From the NCBI GenBank assembly GCA_020404895.1, contig JADBWK010000019.1, positions 101,691 through 165,690 on the forward strand: DNA of 64,000 nt, in the 5' to 3' direction. Positions 1 to 9,774 of this stretch are shown here, one piece after another (positions within the stretch are counted from its first letter, which is position 1; the number at the start of each line of letters is the position of its first letter). The notes under the pieces are model-generated. The model did no database searches, was not told the DNA's origin, and saw only the letters and a list, made by a program, of their open reading frames with translations. Made by a program: the position numbers and the translations under genes. The DNA is from Pseudanabaena sp. M085S1SP2A07QC. Lineage in GTDB: Bacteria; Cyanobacteriota; Cyanobacteriia; Pseudanabaenales; Pseudanabaenaceae.

Positions 1-149
1 CTGTGAGAGGACAAATCTTTCTCCCTCTCTCCTTTTGGGAGAGCAGGGTGGTTTCATTTTCGGGAAGGGATAGGGGGAAGGGGATACAGAAAAACAAGTA
101 GCCACAACAGTAAACAAATGGTCTGTTAAAATCTAAGCAAGACCAGACC

Positions 150-251
150 ATGAACTTTATAGAACAATTAAAGCAGATCCCAGCCCATCGGAAAAGCAAA
201 GGTAATCGGCATCCACTTTTTCTAGTAATGAAAGTTTTATTTAGGACATAA
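150..251 (+). pseudogene. N-terminal stub of an ISAs1-type transposase
   Basis: A 33-codon frame starts MNFIEQLKQIPAHRKSKGNR, which resembles the N-terminal domain of ISAs1-family transposases (the DDE_Tnp_1-associated region). It stops at a TAA that lies inside the left arm of the hairpin at 250-304, so the rest of the gene is gone. The family assignment is from memory of that N-terminal motif. A full element would be over 1 kb. Confidence 0.55.
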
Positions 252-304
252 AACCCAAATAAATGAAGGCGGCGCTTCTCGCCGCCTTCATTTATTTGGG
301 TTTT
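250..304. repeat. Perfect hairpin, GGCGGCGCTTC core family
   Basis: Left and right arms of 25 bases pair perfectly around a 5-base CTTCT loop. The flank reads GGACATAAAA, and the same flank recurs before the hairpins near 22196 and 61919. The arm sequence differs between copies while the GC core is shared. It may act as a bidirectional terminator, but no gene ends directly next to it here. Confidence 0.8.
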
Positions 305-356
305 GATTTGTCCTAGCCATCTCTTTCATTGCTATAGCAAACCCTGTAAGGGTTTT

Positions 357-389
357 AAAACACAAAATGGCGTAGCCATTTTGTGTTTT
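357..389. repeat. Short palindromic repeat with GTA loop
   Basis: AAAACACAAAATGGC and its reverse complement flank a GTA loop. The preceding CCCTGTAAGGGTTTT belongs to the same unit. An inverted, slightly degenerate copy lies at about 3800-3870, so this is a dispersed element rather than a single terminator. Confidence 0.75.
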
Positions 390-404
390 GGTATTACAGA
401 TGTT

Positions 405-481
405 ATCCAATCAAACTCACCAAAAGAAAATTATTGAAATCATTGATTTCAATAATTTTCTTTTGGTGAGTTTGATTGGAT
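405..481. repeat. 77-nt perfect palindrome
   Basis: Two 38-base arms are perfectly complementary around one central base. The right side continues into TTTGAGTGCAAAGCGCTGTAA, an edge shared with other copies of the long repeat family (for example 14848-14953). The AT-rich arms and very long stem would form a strong cruciform or transcript hairpin. Confidence 0.85.
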
Positions 482-551
482 TTGAGTGCAAAGCGCTGTA
501 AGAGATCGCACTGAATGAACTAAGAGAGACTTAATTAAGCCCCTTGTTTTT

Positions 552-2012
552 CTATCGAAAGGGAATGATTTCCGCTTTTAAACCTGATTGAGCGAGTTTC
601 TGTACTAGTTGATTTGCCGTGGTGCTCTCGCTATAGGCTCCCACTTGCATCATAGTTCTACCACTACGCGATAACCGAAATGCATCGGGAACAACCGTTT
701 TTACCCGTTGAGTTACAGCGATGGAAGTAACTGGCACAACTACCCGATATTGGAAAGGCTTACCTGTAGTAGGATCGAGGGCGGGTGGTAAAGCCGCAAC
801 TCTAGGAGGAGTCTCAGGAACCCTATAGTCACGCTCAATGATGATTGTTGTTGGTGCAGTATTAGGATTAGTGGAAATTACAGGACTTGGCAATACTTGA
901 CCAGAGTTAGGAGGCTTGGCAGGTACAAATACTGTAGTCGGTGTGGGACGAGGATTAGATTGAATTGGAATAGGAGTGACCGTATTGGCTGGTGGTGATG
1001 GAATCGATGTTAATGGTGCAGGAGTGATAGAAGTCGCGATCGCATTGGTAATCGGAGAACTTGATGCTCTCAGATCCAGTAATCCTTTCACCCGCGATTG
1101 ATTAATTTGATTGCCCACTGCCACTAAAGGAATAGTCGTAGCATTATTAATATCGAATTCACGATTGTTTCTGAAAGTATTATTTCCTAGCGAAACCGTT
1201 GTGCCAAGGTCAGGGCGGGGAGAACCATTGGAGCTACTGAGAACTACTAGCCCATTGCGCTGATTATCAGCGATCGCATTGCCTCTTAGAGTTGGTTGAG
1301 CCGTATTTGAAATAATAATTCCATCCACATTGCGAGAGATATTATTATTCGCTAAAAGAACTTGAGATTGCTGTCCAATCGACAGTCCAAAACCTGTATT
1401 CTCAAATTTGTTATCGCGAATTTCCCCTGTACTTGTGCCAAGTGCCGAAATGCCACTACCTTTATTATTTGTAAATAGATTGTTGCCAATGAAAGCATTA
1501 GCACTGCCTGTGAGAAAGATGCCATCGTGGGTACTGCTCACAAAACTATTGTTAGCAATAATGACATTTCGGCTGGATTCTAACCATAGTCCATAACCGC
1601 GTGGGTTGCTATTGGTAACTGTAATGCCTTCGATGCGAGAGTTGGTTGCGGCGGCGATCGCAATATTTTGACTTGCAAAAGTTGGACTGACAAAGCGCCC
1701 ACCACCGCTAATTACTACACCATTTCCATTCGTGCTAGGATTACCTCGTAAGATTGCACCTTTAGGAAGTCTAATCGGAAAACTTTCGCCCGTAGTTTGG
1801 CTATATGTGCCATTACTTAATTGGAAAATCGTTCCTTCTTGAGGATTGGCTGCGATCGCAGCCGTGATTGTACGATAGGTCTGTGCATCATTACCTTGTG
1901 GAGATACATAAACAATCTTTTGTTGAGCAGTTTGCGCCCAAACAATAGAGGGTGTGACGAGTGATGCGAGAAAAACTATACTAATAAGACGAGGACAGGG
2001 AAACTTATTCAT
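552..2012 (-). CDS. Secreted right-handed beta-helix protein with C-terminal SPOR-like domain
   Basis: The 486-residue product begins with a signal peptide that ends near VWAQ (residues 1-27). A DUF1565/pectate-lyase-like parallel beta-helix follows, seen as repeated short turns with N-rich ladders (about 35-300). Next comes a Pro/Thr-rich linker (about 320-400). The last 50 residues, starting MMQVGAYSESTTANQLVQKL, resemble a SPOR domain, which binds denuded peptidoglycan. The likely location is periplasm or cell wall. No catalytic residue set can be named, so polysaccharide binding or cleavage is only an inference. It lies downstream of thiC on the same strand but is separated by a terminator. 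Confidence 0.85.
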   Translation of the reverse strand: MNKFPCPRLISIVFLASLVTPSIVWAQTAQQKIVYVSPQGNDAQTYRTITAAIAANPQEGTIFQLSNGTYSQTTGESFPIRLPKGAILRGNPSTNGNGVVISGGGRFVSPTFASQNIAIAAATNSRIEGITVTNSNPRGYGLWLESSRNVIIANNSFVSSTHDGIFLTGSANAFIGNNLFTNNKGSGISALGTSTGEIRDNKFENTGFGLSIGQQSQVLLANNNISRNVDGIIISNTAQPTLRGNAIADNQRNGLVVLSSSNGSPRPDLGTTVSLGNNTFRNNREFDINNATTIPLVAVGNQINQSRVKGLLDLRASSSPITNAIATSITPAPLTSIPSPPANTVTPIPIQSNPRPTPTTVFVPAKPPNSGQVLPSPVISTNPNTAPTTIIIERDYRVPETPPRVAALPPALDPTTGKPFQYRVVVPVTSIAVTQRVKTVVPDAFRLSRSGRTMMQVGAYSESTTANQLVQKLAQSGLKAEIIPFR

Positions 2013-2083
2013 ATTCAGACACCAACAAGATATCTAGCAAACATGTCTAACTAGACTAGCAGCAAGTTGCTTTTGTTTCATAC

Positions 2084-2117
2084 AAAAAAAAGGAGGTGCA
2101 GCGCACCTCCTTTTTTA
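2084..2117 (-). terminator. Intrinsic terminator after thiC
   Basis: The stem GGAGGTGC/GCACCTCC has an AGC loop, with an A-run on one side and a T-run on the other. It starts 11 bases past the thiC stop codon. The A/T tracts on both sides would allow termination from either direction. Confidence 0.85.
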
Positions 2118-2127
2118 GATTTTTTGA

Positions 2128-3613
<1,486 letters not shown>

Positions 3614-3703
3614 TTGAGATCATAGCACTGTAAAGCTAGTGCTTATAGGTAGAGATAAGCTGGACTATAAAAATTAACTATTGCCATCCAGCGCGTTGCG
3701 CTG

Positions 3704-3774
3704 AATTATAGTACAGATAAATTTTTGAAAGCGCTGCTAAGCGGCTCTTTCAAAAATTTATCTGTACTATAATT
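3704..3774. repeat. Long palindromic repeat, GAAAG...CTTTC tip family
   Basis: Arms of 28 bases (AATTATAGTACAGATAAATT and on) pair across a tip containing GCGCTGCTAAGCGGC. The outer flanks CAGCGCGTTGCGCTGAA and GACGCAAAGCATCTC match the edges seen in other copies at 14848, 43184, 62026 and 63428. It lies in the thiC/Uma2 intergenic region. Confidence 0.8.
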
Positions 3775-3799
3775 AGGCTGAAGACGCAAAGCATCTCTA

Positions 3800-3900
3800 A
3801 TACCAAAACATAAAAGGGCGTAGCCATTTTGTGTTTTTAAAACCCTTACAGAGCTTGGGTTTTAATTCACAGAAGTGTTGCCACACTTTTGTGAATTGGT
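3800..3900. repeat. Palindromic repeats: inverted copy of the 330-395 unit plus a second hairpin
   Basis: Bases 3800-3870 are a degenerate inverse copy of the unit at about 330-395 (CCAAAACATAAAA...TTTTAAAACCCTTACAG). Bases 3864-3897 form a second hairpin with AATTCACA/TGTGAATT arms and an AAGTGTTGCCACACTT tip. The stretch 3614-3913 contains no gene. Confidence 0.65.
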
Positions 3901-3913
3901 ATAACCTATGGGG

Positions 3914-4489
3914 TTAAGTGAAATCAATATTGTCGTAAAGATCGGCTATTTGGATTTGCACATCTGCAAACCTTAGAGAAATCGTTACGGTTGGATCATC
4001 ATATTCCGAAAATAGCCATTGATTGACCGCAGTTTTCACATGATGCTCTACACGGATACGATACTGATCAATTAATACATATTCCTGAAAAGTATTAATA
4101 GTTCGGTAAGCAGCAAATTTTTCACTGCGATCGTAGTTTTGGGTGGATCTAGACAACACTTCCGCAATAAAGCAAGGATTAGTAATCGTATCTTTACGAC
4201 CGTCTTGCATTTCCAAAGGTTTTGGTGCAACCATGACATCAGGATAGGTATGGATCTTAACATCAGGAATCCAAAGCCGCTGATCGGCTGAAAATAGACG
4301 GAAAGGTTGACCACGCAGGGCAATTTTGACGATTGACAACAAATTTACGGCGATTTCAGTATGGTTTGGTGTTCCACCAGTCATTGGAATAATTTCTCCA
4401 TTACGGTATTCGTTGCGAGTTTCTGACGCTATTTCTAGCTCTAGGTATTCGTCAACGGTGTAAGTTTTCTTGGCAAGTTGAGTAACCAT
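3914..4489 (-). CDS. Uma2-family putative endonuclease
   Basis: This 191-residue protein has the Uma2 (DUF820) pattern: an N-terminal YTVDEYLELE segment, RNGEIIPMTGGT, then PDVMVAPKP and CFIAEVLSRSTQNYDR carrying the acidic residues of a PD-(D/E)XK-like fold. Such proteins are abundant and expanded in cyanobacteria. Their substrates are unknown. It lies 6 bases downstream of the 4496-4876 frame and is probably co-transcribed with it. Confidence 0.9.
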   Translation of the reverse strand: MVTQLAKKTYTVDEYLELEIASETRNEYRNGEIIPMTGGTPNHTEIAVNLLSIVKIALRGQPFRLFSADQRLWIPDVKIHTYPDVMVAPKPLEMQDGRKDTITNPCFIAEVLSRSTQNYDRSEKFAAYRTINTFQEYVLIDQYRIRVEHHVKTAVNQWLFSEYDDPTVTISLRFADVQIQIADLYDNIDFT

Positions 4490-4495
4490 GATGTT

Positions 4496-4876
4496 TTACC
4501 TGCGATCGCGTCCCGATGAAATTTGTTTGAAATATGGCTTGTTAGAGTTAAGACACTCTTGCAATTCAGGCGATCGCTCTGTGCTTACATTACCTTCACG
4601 CTTATAGACTGATCCCTCACGCACAAAGCGTCCAACTAATTTACCAAAGGTAATCTGATCTCTTTTGAAAGCATATTGCTGAATGGCAAGATTTTTTACG
4701 CCTTGCAATGTATAAACTTCATAATCAAGCCCTGTCAGATAGCGAGGAATCTTGATATTGAGAGAGGCAATCATTGCACCATTGGGTGAGGAGCCACTAT
4801 AACAATAGCGATCGCTCTCACTTGTCTGACGAAGCTTCAGTATCAAGGGAATTATTAGCAGTTTCATGTGTAGCAA
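4496..4876 (-). CDS. Unrecognised protein, possible frameshifted 5' end
   Basis: No family is recognised. The open frame starts at TTG 4876 or ATG 4867, but its first 20 residues are unlike the rest. From about codon 25 (SSPNGAMIASLNIKIPRYL) the composition looks like a real soluble domain. A second frame starting at ATG 4892 encodes MTQAIIATHETANNSLDTEA and then stops near 4820, which looks like a more natural N-terminus. A single indel near 4820 would join the two, so this may be a frameshifted gene. It probably shares a transcript with the Uma2 gene. Confidence 0.4.
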   Translation of the reverse strand: MLHMKLLIIPLILKLRQTSESDRYCYSGSSPNGAMIASLNIKIPRYLTGLDYEVYTLQGVKNLAIQQYAFKRDQITFGKLVGRFVREGSVYKREGNVSTERSPELQECLNSNKPYFKQISSGRDRR

Positions 4877-4942
4877 TGATCGCTTGAGTCATGATGGATT
4901 CCTACGATGAGCGATATCGTAATAGTATAGCAATTCGTCAGA

Positions 4943-5070
4943 ATCACAGATTAGACGGATTATGGGATTGCACAGATTTTAATTTTTCGTAATCCATAGA
5001 CTCATCCGCAGCACATAGCGCTGTAAAATCTGCTAATCTGCGAAATCCTTCAATCCATATAATCCGTGAT
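4943..5070. repeat. Dispersed TAATCCGT-type repeat
   Basis: The sequence AATCACAGATTAGACGGATT and its partner AATCCATATAATCCGTGATC flank a middle with an inserted AGCGCTGTAAAA. It is a diverged copy of the repeat seen at 50056-50204, 50584-50946 and 55270-55372. It directly precedes cobU and supplies its upstream GTGATC bases. Confidence 0.65.
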
Positions 5071-5071
5071 C

Positions 5072-5602
5072 ATGATTAGTTTAGTAACGGGCGCAACTAG
5101 CTCAGGTAAAAGTGAATGGGCAGAAAATCTAGCAATGCGATCGCAAAAAAATGTAATTTATATCGCCACAGCAACTCGTTATCCCGATGATGCGGAATGG
5201 GAAGCCCGTTTACAGAAACATAGCGATCGCCGTCCTGAGAATTGGCAAACTTTAGAAGTCCCAATTGCTTTAGCAACAAGTATTTTAGAGATTAATGGTG
5301 ATGCTTATATTCTGGTAGATTCCCTTGGTACTTGGTTAGCAAATCTTTTGGAAGAGGATGAACTAGCTTGGAATAAAATAGAAGTAGAACTCTTACAAGC
5401 AATTCAAGCTTGTACTGTCGATATCACTTTTGTTGCGGAAGAGGTGGGCTGGGGACTTGTGCCAGAATATAAATCGGGAAGAATATTTTGCGATCGCCTT
5501 GGTGGTCTTAGTCGCAAGATTGGTGCGATCGCAGATGATGTCTATCTAGTTACAGGTGGATATGCTGTTAATCTCACCCAAATTGGCGAAAAACTGCCAT
5601 GA
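5072..5602 (+). CDS. cobU: Adenosylcobinamide kinase / adenosylcobinamide-phosphate guanylyltransferase
   Basis: The enzyme phosphorylates adenosylcobinamide and then adds GMP, a late step in cobalamin assembly and salvage. The N-terminal MISLVTGATSSGKSEWAE carries the P-loop GATSSGKS. The internal LVDSLGTWLANLL and FVAEEVGWGLVPEY blocks are typical CobU motifs. The 176-residue length is normal. ATG 5072 is preferred over the GTG at 5066 because it brings the P-loop to the usual distance. The gene stands alone on this strand. Confidence 0.93.
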   Translation: MISLVTGATSSGKSEWAENLAMRSQKNVIYIATATRYPDDAEWEARLQKHSDRRPENWQTLEVPIALATSILEINGDAYILVDSLGTWLANLLEEDELAWNKIEVELLQAIQACTVDITFVAEEVGWGLVPEYKSGRIFCDRLGGLSRKIGAIADDVYLVTGGYAVNLTQIGEKLP

Positions 5603-6211
5603 CTTTACGCTACTTGTGCAGACGCATCATCACTTGAGAATCTAAAGGCGATCGCCTCAACAATCTATCTTCTAAAGGCGATCGCTATTACCGTAAGCCG
5701 TGATTTTTCGGCGATCGCTTAACTATTATTTGTCTTTGCGGCGGGAAGCATCCTGAAAGTAATCGCCGATAACTTCATCGCCGAGAAGTTATCGGAACTA
5801 AACAACGAAGCGAACCATTTTGCTTGCGTAATCTCGACTAGAAACAGCCAGCCTTAATGGGCGTATCGTTTCGGCATAACGGCTTAATTGAGCGACAAGT
5901 GATCCCCCTCCAAATTAACACAAAATATCCTGATTTTGTCCGCTCGAATGTTTTGTTATGCCCCGAGCACCTATCAATTTCTTAACTTTGCGATCGCTAT
6001 TCCTGTGAGTCATGAGTTCTGATCGCTCAACAAATATTTTTCTTTGGATAAGCTCAAACCACCATATTCATTGCTGATAACTTCTCGGAACTCAACAACG
6101 AAGTCAATCATTTTTAATAACCCAATTTTGACAAGGAACAGACAATAACAATCTTTTATAACTTGATTAAACAACTACGCACCGTCAACCCATTGAAAAA
6201 AAAGAATACTC
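5603..6211. other. Gene-free stretch with HIP1 repeats and a duplicated gene relic
   Basis: About 600 bases lack a credible gene. Bases 5648-5735 hold a HIP1-containing repeat unit also found near 9776 and 12590. Two diverged copies of one coding remnant occur at 5768-5821 and 6075-6114. Both encode SELNNE, as DNFIAEKLSELNNEANHF and DNFSELNNEVNHF, and are followed by matching AATCTCGACTAGAAACAG and AATTTTGACAAGGAACAG. These look like debris of a duplicated, deleted gene. Confidence 0.5.
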
Positions 6212-6254
6212 TTGACAACATTCCTAGGAATGTTAATATATTCTTGGGAATGTT
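6212..6254 (+). promoter_or_regulatory. Promoter with two stacked MarR-type operators
   Basis: TTGACA (6212-6217) and AATATA (6235-6240) are 17 bases apart. The spacer is filled by AACATTCCTAGGAATGTT (6217-6234), a perfect 18-bp palindrome. A second, imperfect copy at 6237-6254 is centred exactly 20 bp further on, two helical turns away. The arrangement suggests repression by the MarR protein encoded in the same operon. A copy of the operator recurs at 8210-8227. Confidence 0.85.
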
Positions 6255-6269
6255 TTTTGGTGTTTCATA

Positions 6270-7421
6270 ATGCTTTCTAGACGTAACTTTATTCTAATGG
6301 CAGGGACTACAGCCGTGATTGTGGCGGCGGGTAGTGCGGCGGTCAATCTAGACGAGATGCCATCAAGTGCGATCGCTGCTTGGTCTGAGCCTAGTTCAAC
6401 TGAATCCGACATTCGCAAGCGAGTATTATCCTATGCAATTCTGGCTCCAAACCCTCACAATATGCAACCTTGGCTTGTGGATCTGCGCCAGCCCGACCAG
6501 ATTATTCTCTATTGCGATCGCAGTCGCTTATTGCCTCAAACCGATCCGTTCTCTCGTCAGATTTTGATCGGTCATGGGGCTTTTCTCGAATTGTTAGATC
6601 TTGCCGCTGGTGCAGCAGGACATCGGGCGGAAATCACTTACTTCCCAAAGGGCGAGTTTGGCGATCTCATTGACGATCGTCCTATTGCTTCAATTCGACT
6701 AATTCCAGACCCAAACAGGGAACCCGATCCTTTGTTTCAGCAAATTCTGAAGCGTCGAAGTGCTAAAGTTCCCTTCGATTCTGCGAAACCTCTAAGTCCC
6801 GATCATGTGAAAGGTCTAGCGACGGCATATACCAATCCTGATTGCAAATTCTCGATTACAACTGAAAACCCGCAAGTATTGGGATTGCAGGGAATTGTGA
6901 GATCGGGAATGGAAATCGAGATGCGAACTCCGCGCACATATCAAGAAAGTGTTGATGTAATGAGGATTGGAGCAAAAGAAGTCGAGCAAAATCGCAATGG
7001 GATTAGCTTAACTGGAGCACCAATTGGATGGGGACGTATATTGGGCTTAATCAGTAGGGAAAAACTAGCCGATCCTACCTCTCAAGCTTTTCAATCAGGA
7101 GTAACTATGTACCGTAATATTGCCGAAGCTTCTCCTGCATTTGCTTGGATGACCACAAGCCGTAATTCGCGATCGATGCAATTAGCCGTGGGAAGAGCCT
7201 ATGCAAGACTCAATCTCAAAGCGACCGAACTAGGGGTTGCGATGCATCCCATGAGTCAGGTTCTTCAAGAATATAAAGAGATGCAAGCTTTGCAAAGAGG
7301 GTTTTTAAGGATGCTTGATATTCCTGAAGGTCATACTGTGCAAATGTTGGTGCGATTGGGATATACTAAAAATCCTAATCCTTCACCCCGTCGAGCTTTG
7401 CAAGATTTACTGTTAACTTAA
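6270..7421 (+). CDS. Exported nitroreductase-like (Acg family) protein with Tat signal
   Basis: The N-terminus MLSRRNFILMAGTTAVIVAA is a twin-arginine signal (SRRNF), so a folded, cofactor-bearing protein is probably exported. The body starts with LSYAILAPNPHNMQPW, the flavin-nitroreductase entry motif in its Acg-like variant, and ends near VRLGY. At 383 residues it matches the long Acg-like branch rather than single-domain nitroreductases. FMN binding is an inference and no substrate can be assigned. It is the first gene after the operator-containing promoter and is 5 bases from marR. Confidence 0.85.
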   Translation: MLSRRNFILMAGTTAVIVAAGSAAVNLDEMPSSAIAAWSEPSSTESDIRKRVLSYAILAPNPHNMQPWLVDLRQPDQIILYCDRSRLLPQTDPFSRQILIGHGAFLELLDLAAGAAGHRAEITYFPKGEFGDLIDDRPIASIRLIPDPNREPDPLFQQILKRRSAKVPFDSAKPLSPDHVKGLATAYTNPDCKFSITTENPQVLGLQGIVRSGMEIEMRTPRTYQESVDVMRIGAKEVEQNRNGISLTGAPIGWGRILGLISREKLADPTSQAFQSGVTMYRNIAEASPAFAWMTTSRNSRSMQLAVGRAYARLNLKATELGVAMHPMSQVLQEYKEMQALQRGFLRMLDIPEGHTVQMLVRLGYTKNPNPSPRRALQDLLLT

Positions 7422-7426
7422 AAAAC

Positions 7427-7906
7427 ATGAACTTACACGATCCTGAGAAGTTAAAGCAAGTGATGATTTGGATTGGGGTTGCAAATCAGTTAAACACCAC
7501 ACGATTTAATCAACTGATGGCTGAATATAATTTGCCATTACCACAATTCACTATGTTGAATCACTTTAGACGCGATCCACATCAAGGGCGCACTATAACC
7601 CAACTTGCTTCAGCTTTTCAGGCAAATCAACCCGCTATTACAAAAACAGTGCAGCACCTTATTCAGAAAGGCTATTTGGAAGTCCAAGTGAGTAAGGAGG
7701 ATAAGCGAGTTAAATATCACTATATCACTAAGGCAGGTTTAGATGCCCATAAGCAAGCGATCGCTCTTATCCTTCCCGATGCTCAACTTATCTTTGCTGA
7801 ATGGAGTTCTGAAGAGGTTGATTCGTTGCATAAGTCTTTATTTCGGTTAAAGAATTGGTTAGACGATCACCGAGATACATTAGAGAGTAATAATTGCGAA
7901 GTATAA
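7427..7906 (+). CDS. MarR-family transcriptional regulator
   Basis: This 159-residue winged-helix protein has the MarR layout: an N-terminal dimerisation helix, then NHFRRDPHQGRTITQLASAF with AITKTVQHLIQKGYLEVQVS as the HTH, and DKRVKYHYITKAG as the wing. It is cotranscribed with the Acg-like gene (5-bp gap). It likely binds the AACATTCCNNGGAATGTT palindromes at 6217-6234 and 8210-8227, as an autorepressor responding to an oxidant or phenolic ligand. The target site is inferred from proximity and symmetry. Confidence 0.9.
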   Translation: MNLHDPEKLKQVMIWIGVANQLNTTRFNQLMAEYNLPLPQFTMLNHFRRDPHQGRTITQLASAFQANQPAITKTVQHLIQKGYLEVQVSKEDKRVKYHYITKAGLDAHKQAIALILPDAQLIFAEWSSEEVDSLHKSLFRLKNWLDDHRDTLESNNCEV

Positions 7907-8204
7907 CGTCTAAAGCTTTAGATAATCGCTCCGCTAAAACTTTAGTGAAATTGAACTGTTAATAGATGTCGCCGAACAATTTTATGTTTTTGTGATAGGC
8001 GATCGCCTCAATTGTCTATACTATCAAAGGGTTTGCTGTAAGCGATCGCTAAATGTTAATTGCTGTAAAATTAGCAACCAAACAAATGCGTAGGTTCTCA
8101 ACCCTACATATTTGGGTTAGAAATTAGTTATACCGTTCAAACTGTTTAGCATCAACCAAATTATTTTTTTAGATTTCGTGGAATTTTAAGAGAGAGAAAA
8201 GAAC
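7907..8204. other. Gene-free stretch with HIP1 repeat remnants
   Basis: No gene is visible. Around 7995-8055 is a degenerate copy of the HIP1-bearing repeat (GGCGATCGCCTCAATTGTCT followed by TAAGCGATCGC). Nothing else is evident before the promoter at 8205. Confidence 0.5.
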
Positions 8205-8233
8205 TTGACAACATTCCTTGGAATGTTTATTAT
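8205..8233 (+). promoter_or_regulatory. Second promoter with the same MarR-type operator
   Basis: TTGACA (8205-8210) and TATTAT (8228-8233) are 17 bp apart, and AACATTCCTTGGAATGTT (8210-8227) fills the spacer. It matches the perfect palindrome at 6217-6234 except for one central base. The next intact gene is the membrane protein at 8536, about 300 bp downstream. A 22-codon frame lies in between. Confidence 0.8.
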
Positions 8234-8340
8234 ATCTAAAGGAACATTTATTGCGTTCTAAAAATATTATTAGAGGTAGATTATGTTTGCTCTAACAGCT
8301 ATAAAGTGAGCATCAAAATAAGTAAATCGCGGATTTAAAT

Positions 8341-8406
8341 ATGACAAATATGACACGCTCTCTATCTACTAAACTTGTCGCCGTTTTAAATTTTAAAAGC
8401 GTCTAA
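8341..8406 (+). pseudogene. 21-residue frame, probable gene stub behind the MarR-controlled promoter
   Basis: ATG at 8341 opens a frame for MTNMTRSLSTKLVAVLNFKSV followed by TAA. The protein-like start and its place behind the promoter suggest the 5' end of a gene whose remainder was deleted. The sequence up to 8535 has no further coding signal. It could instead be a small expressed peptide. Confidence 0.3.
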
Positions 8407-8535
8407 AGCGCTGACGTACCACGAGTTGGCTAGCTGTTTGAGAAGATTTGGGACTTTTGACGCATGTTGATCGTACATTTTATTAAGCTACGAGATTATT
8501 AAAACAACATTAATTTTAAAAATATTAATTTAATT

Positions 8536-9270
8536 ATGATAGACAAAAATTTAGCAAGAACAAACTTTAAAATGCATTTGCTCGCAGGATGCGTTCTTTT
8601 CTTAGGAGGTTTTCTTTCTATTCCTGGTCAAATACTCTTGCCAGCAACTGGCTTCCCCGAAAGTTTACAAGGCATGGGTGGCAGTGAAGCAATATCATTG
8701 TTTCTAGTAAATGAATTTGCGTTCCGTGTAGGGTATTTATCAAATGCAATTTCTGCGCTATTAGTGTTTTTTGGAATGATTTATCTAGCCAAGGTTTCGT
8801 ATAATAAAATTCCAAATCTTTTGAGTTCAAAACCTTTACTGGGTCTTGCTATTTCCTCAGGTGCCCTCCGATCTATTTGGTGGTTTGCACTTCTAACACA
8901 AGTTCCATTAATGGCAAAATTGTGGCAAGAGGCTGACAGTGCAGGAAAAGCAATAATCAATGTTAATTATATACTTTTAAATGATTTACTCTCTACCATT
9001 CAGGAAGATTTGGGGGTTAATATTCTTGGTGGTCTTTTTCTCATTTTATTCTCTGTAAGCGTGTTTAAAAATAAAGTCTATCCAAAATGGGTTGCGATTA
9101 TGGCAGGAATTGCCGCACTGTCATTCATTGCCTCTAGTTCAGAGTTTTTGGGAATTCCAGGTGGCTCTGTGCTTCCATTTATTGGACCAACTGTTTCAGG
9201 GTTTATGTTTATGGGCATTGGTATTCTTGAGTTGCTGAGAGCCAGAAACGTGCATACTAAATTACTATGA
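8536..9270 (+). CDS. DUF4386-like integral membrane protein
   Basis: The 244-residue protein has about six hydrophobic segments, with small polar loops and a charged C-terminus. The layout and the N-terminal LAGCVLFLGGFLSIPGQ resemble DUF4386 proteins, whose function is unknown. The gene is lower in GC than its neighbours and follows a MarR-operator promoter, so it may belong to the same stress regulon as the Acg-like gene. Confidence 0.7.
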   Translation: MIDKNLARTNFKMHLLAGCVLFLGGFLSIPGQILLPATGFPESLQGMGGSEAISLFLVNEFAFRVGYLSNAISALLVFFGMIYLAKVSYNKIPNLLSSKPLLGLAISSGALRSIWWFALLTQVPLMAKLWQEADSAGKAIINVNYILLNDLLSTIQEDLGVNILGGLFLILFSVSVFKNKVYPKWVAIMAGIAALSFIASSSEFLGIPGGSVLPFIGPTVSGFMFMGIGILELLRARNVHTKLL

Positions 9271-9332
9271 TCAGAATTAACCGAGTTCAAGTCTGCCACT
9301 AGAATAAGTCCGAGCTTCAGGCTTCTCAATAA

Positions 9333-9752
9333 ACTCTCTTAAACCGTTATGAGTCTATCCAATGGTTAATGTGGCAAATGGGAGGAATTAGTCTAATGGC
9401 AGGGTAAGCATATCATTTTCTTAAGGTAGCACCCGAAGATATTCCCTACGCAAAAAATCGCTATATGGATGAAACAAAGCGGCTTTTAGGCGTGATGGAA
9501 AAGCATCTAGGTAATCGAGACTATCTGGCAGGAAGCTATTCTATAGCCGACATTGCCATTTATCCTTGGCTAAAAGCGACAAATCTCATTGGAATTGTTT
9601 TGGCAGAAGATTATCCAAAAATTGCTCAATGGGCGGATCAAATAGCTGCTAGACCAGCCGTCCAACGTGCCTATGCAGTTGGAGAAGCAACAAGAGAAAA
9701 TCAAAAAATGGATGGAAGTATTCCAAAAGCATCTGTTTCTACAAATTCTTAA
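9333..9752 (+). pseudogene. Broken glutathione S-transferase (C-terminal part)
   Basis: The frame reads ESIQWLMWQMGGISLMAG, stop, AYHFLKVAPEDIPYAKNRYM and then an intact GST C-terminal domain (YLAGSYSIADIAIYPWLKAT). Intact relatives of the YghU/GstB type have a Gln at the stop, so CAA to TAA at 9405-9407 is the likely lesion. The thioredoxin-fold N-terminal domain is missing upstream of about 9333. The part from ATG 9465 could still be translated but would lack the glutathione-binding domain. Confidence 0.85.
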
Positions 9753-9774
9753 GAGCATTGATTAACGATTTTAG

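Noticed and set aside
3914..4489. Uma2 gene as part of a toxin-antitoxin pair
   Set aside because: The preceding frame is unrecognised and probably frameshifted, so there is no support for a pair.
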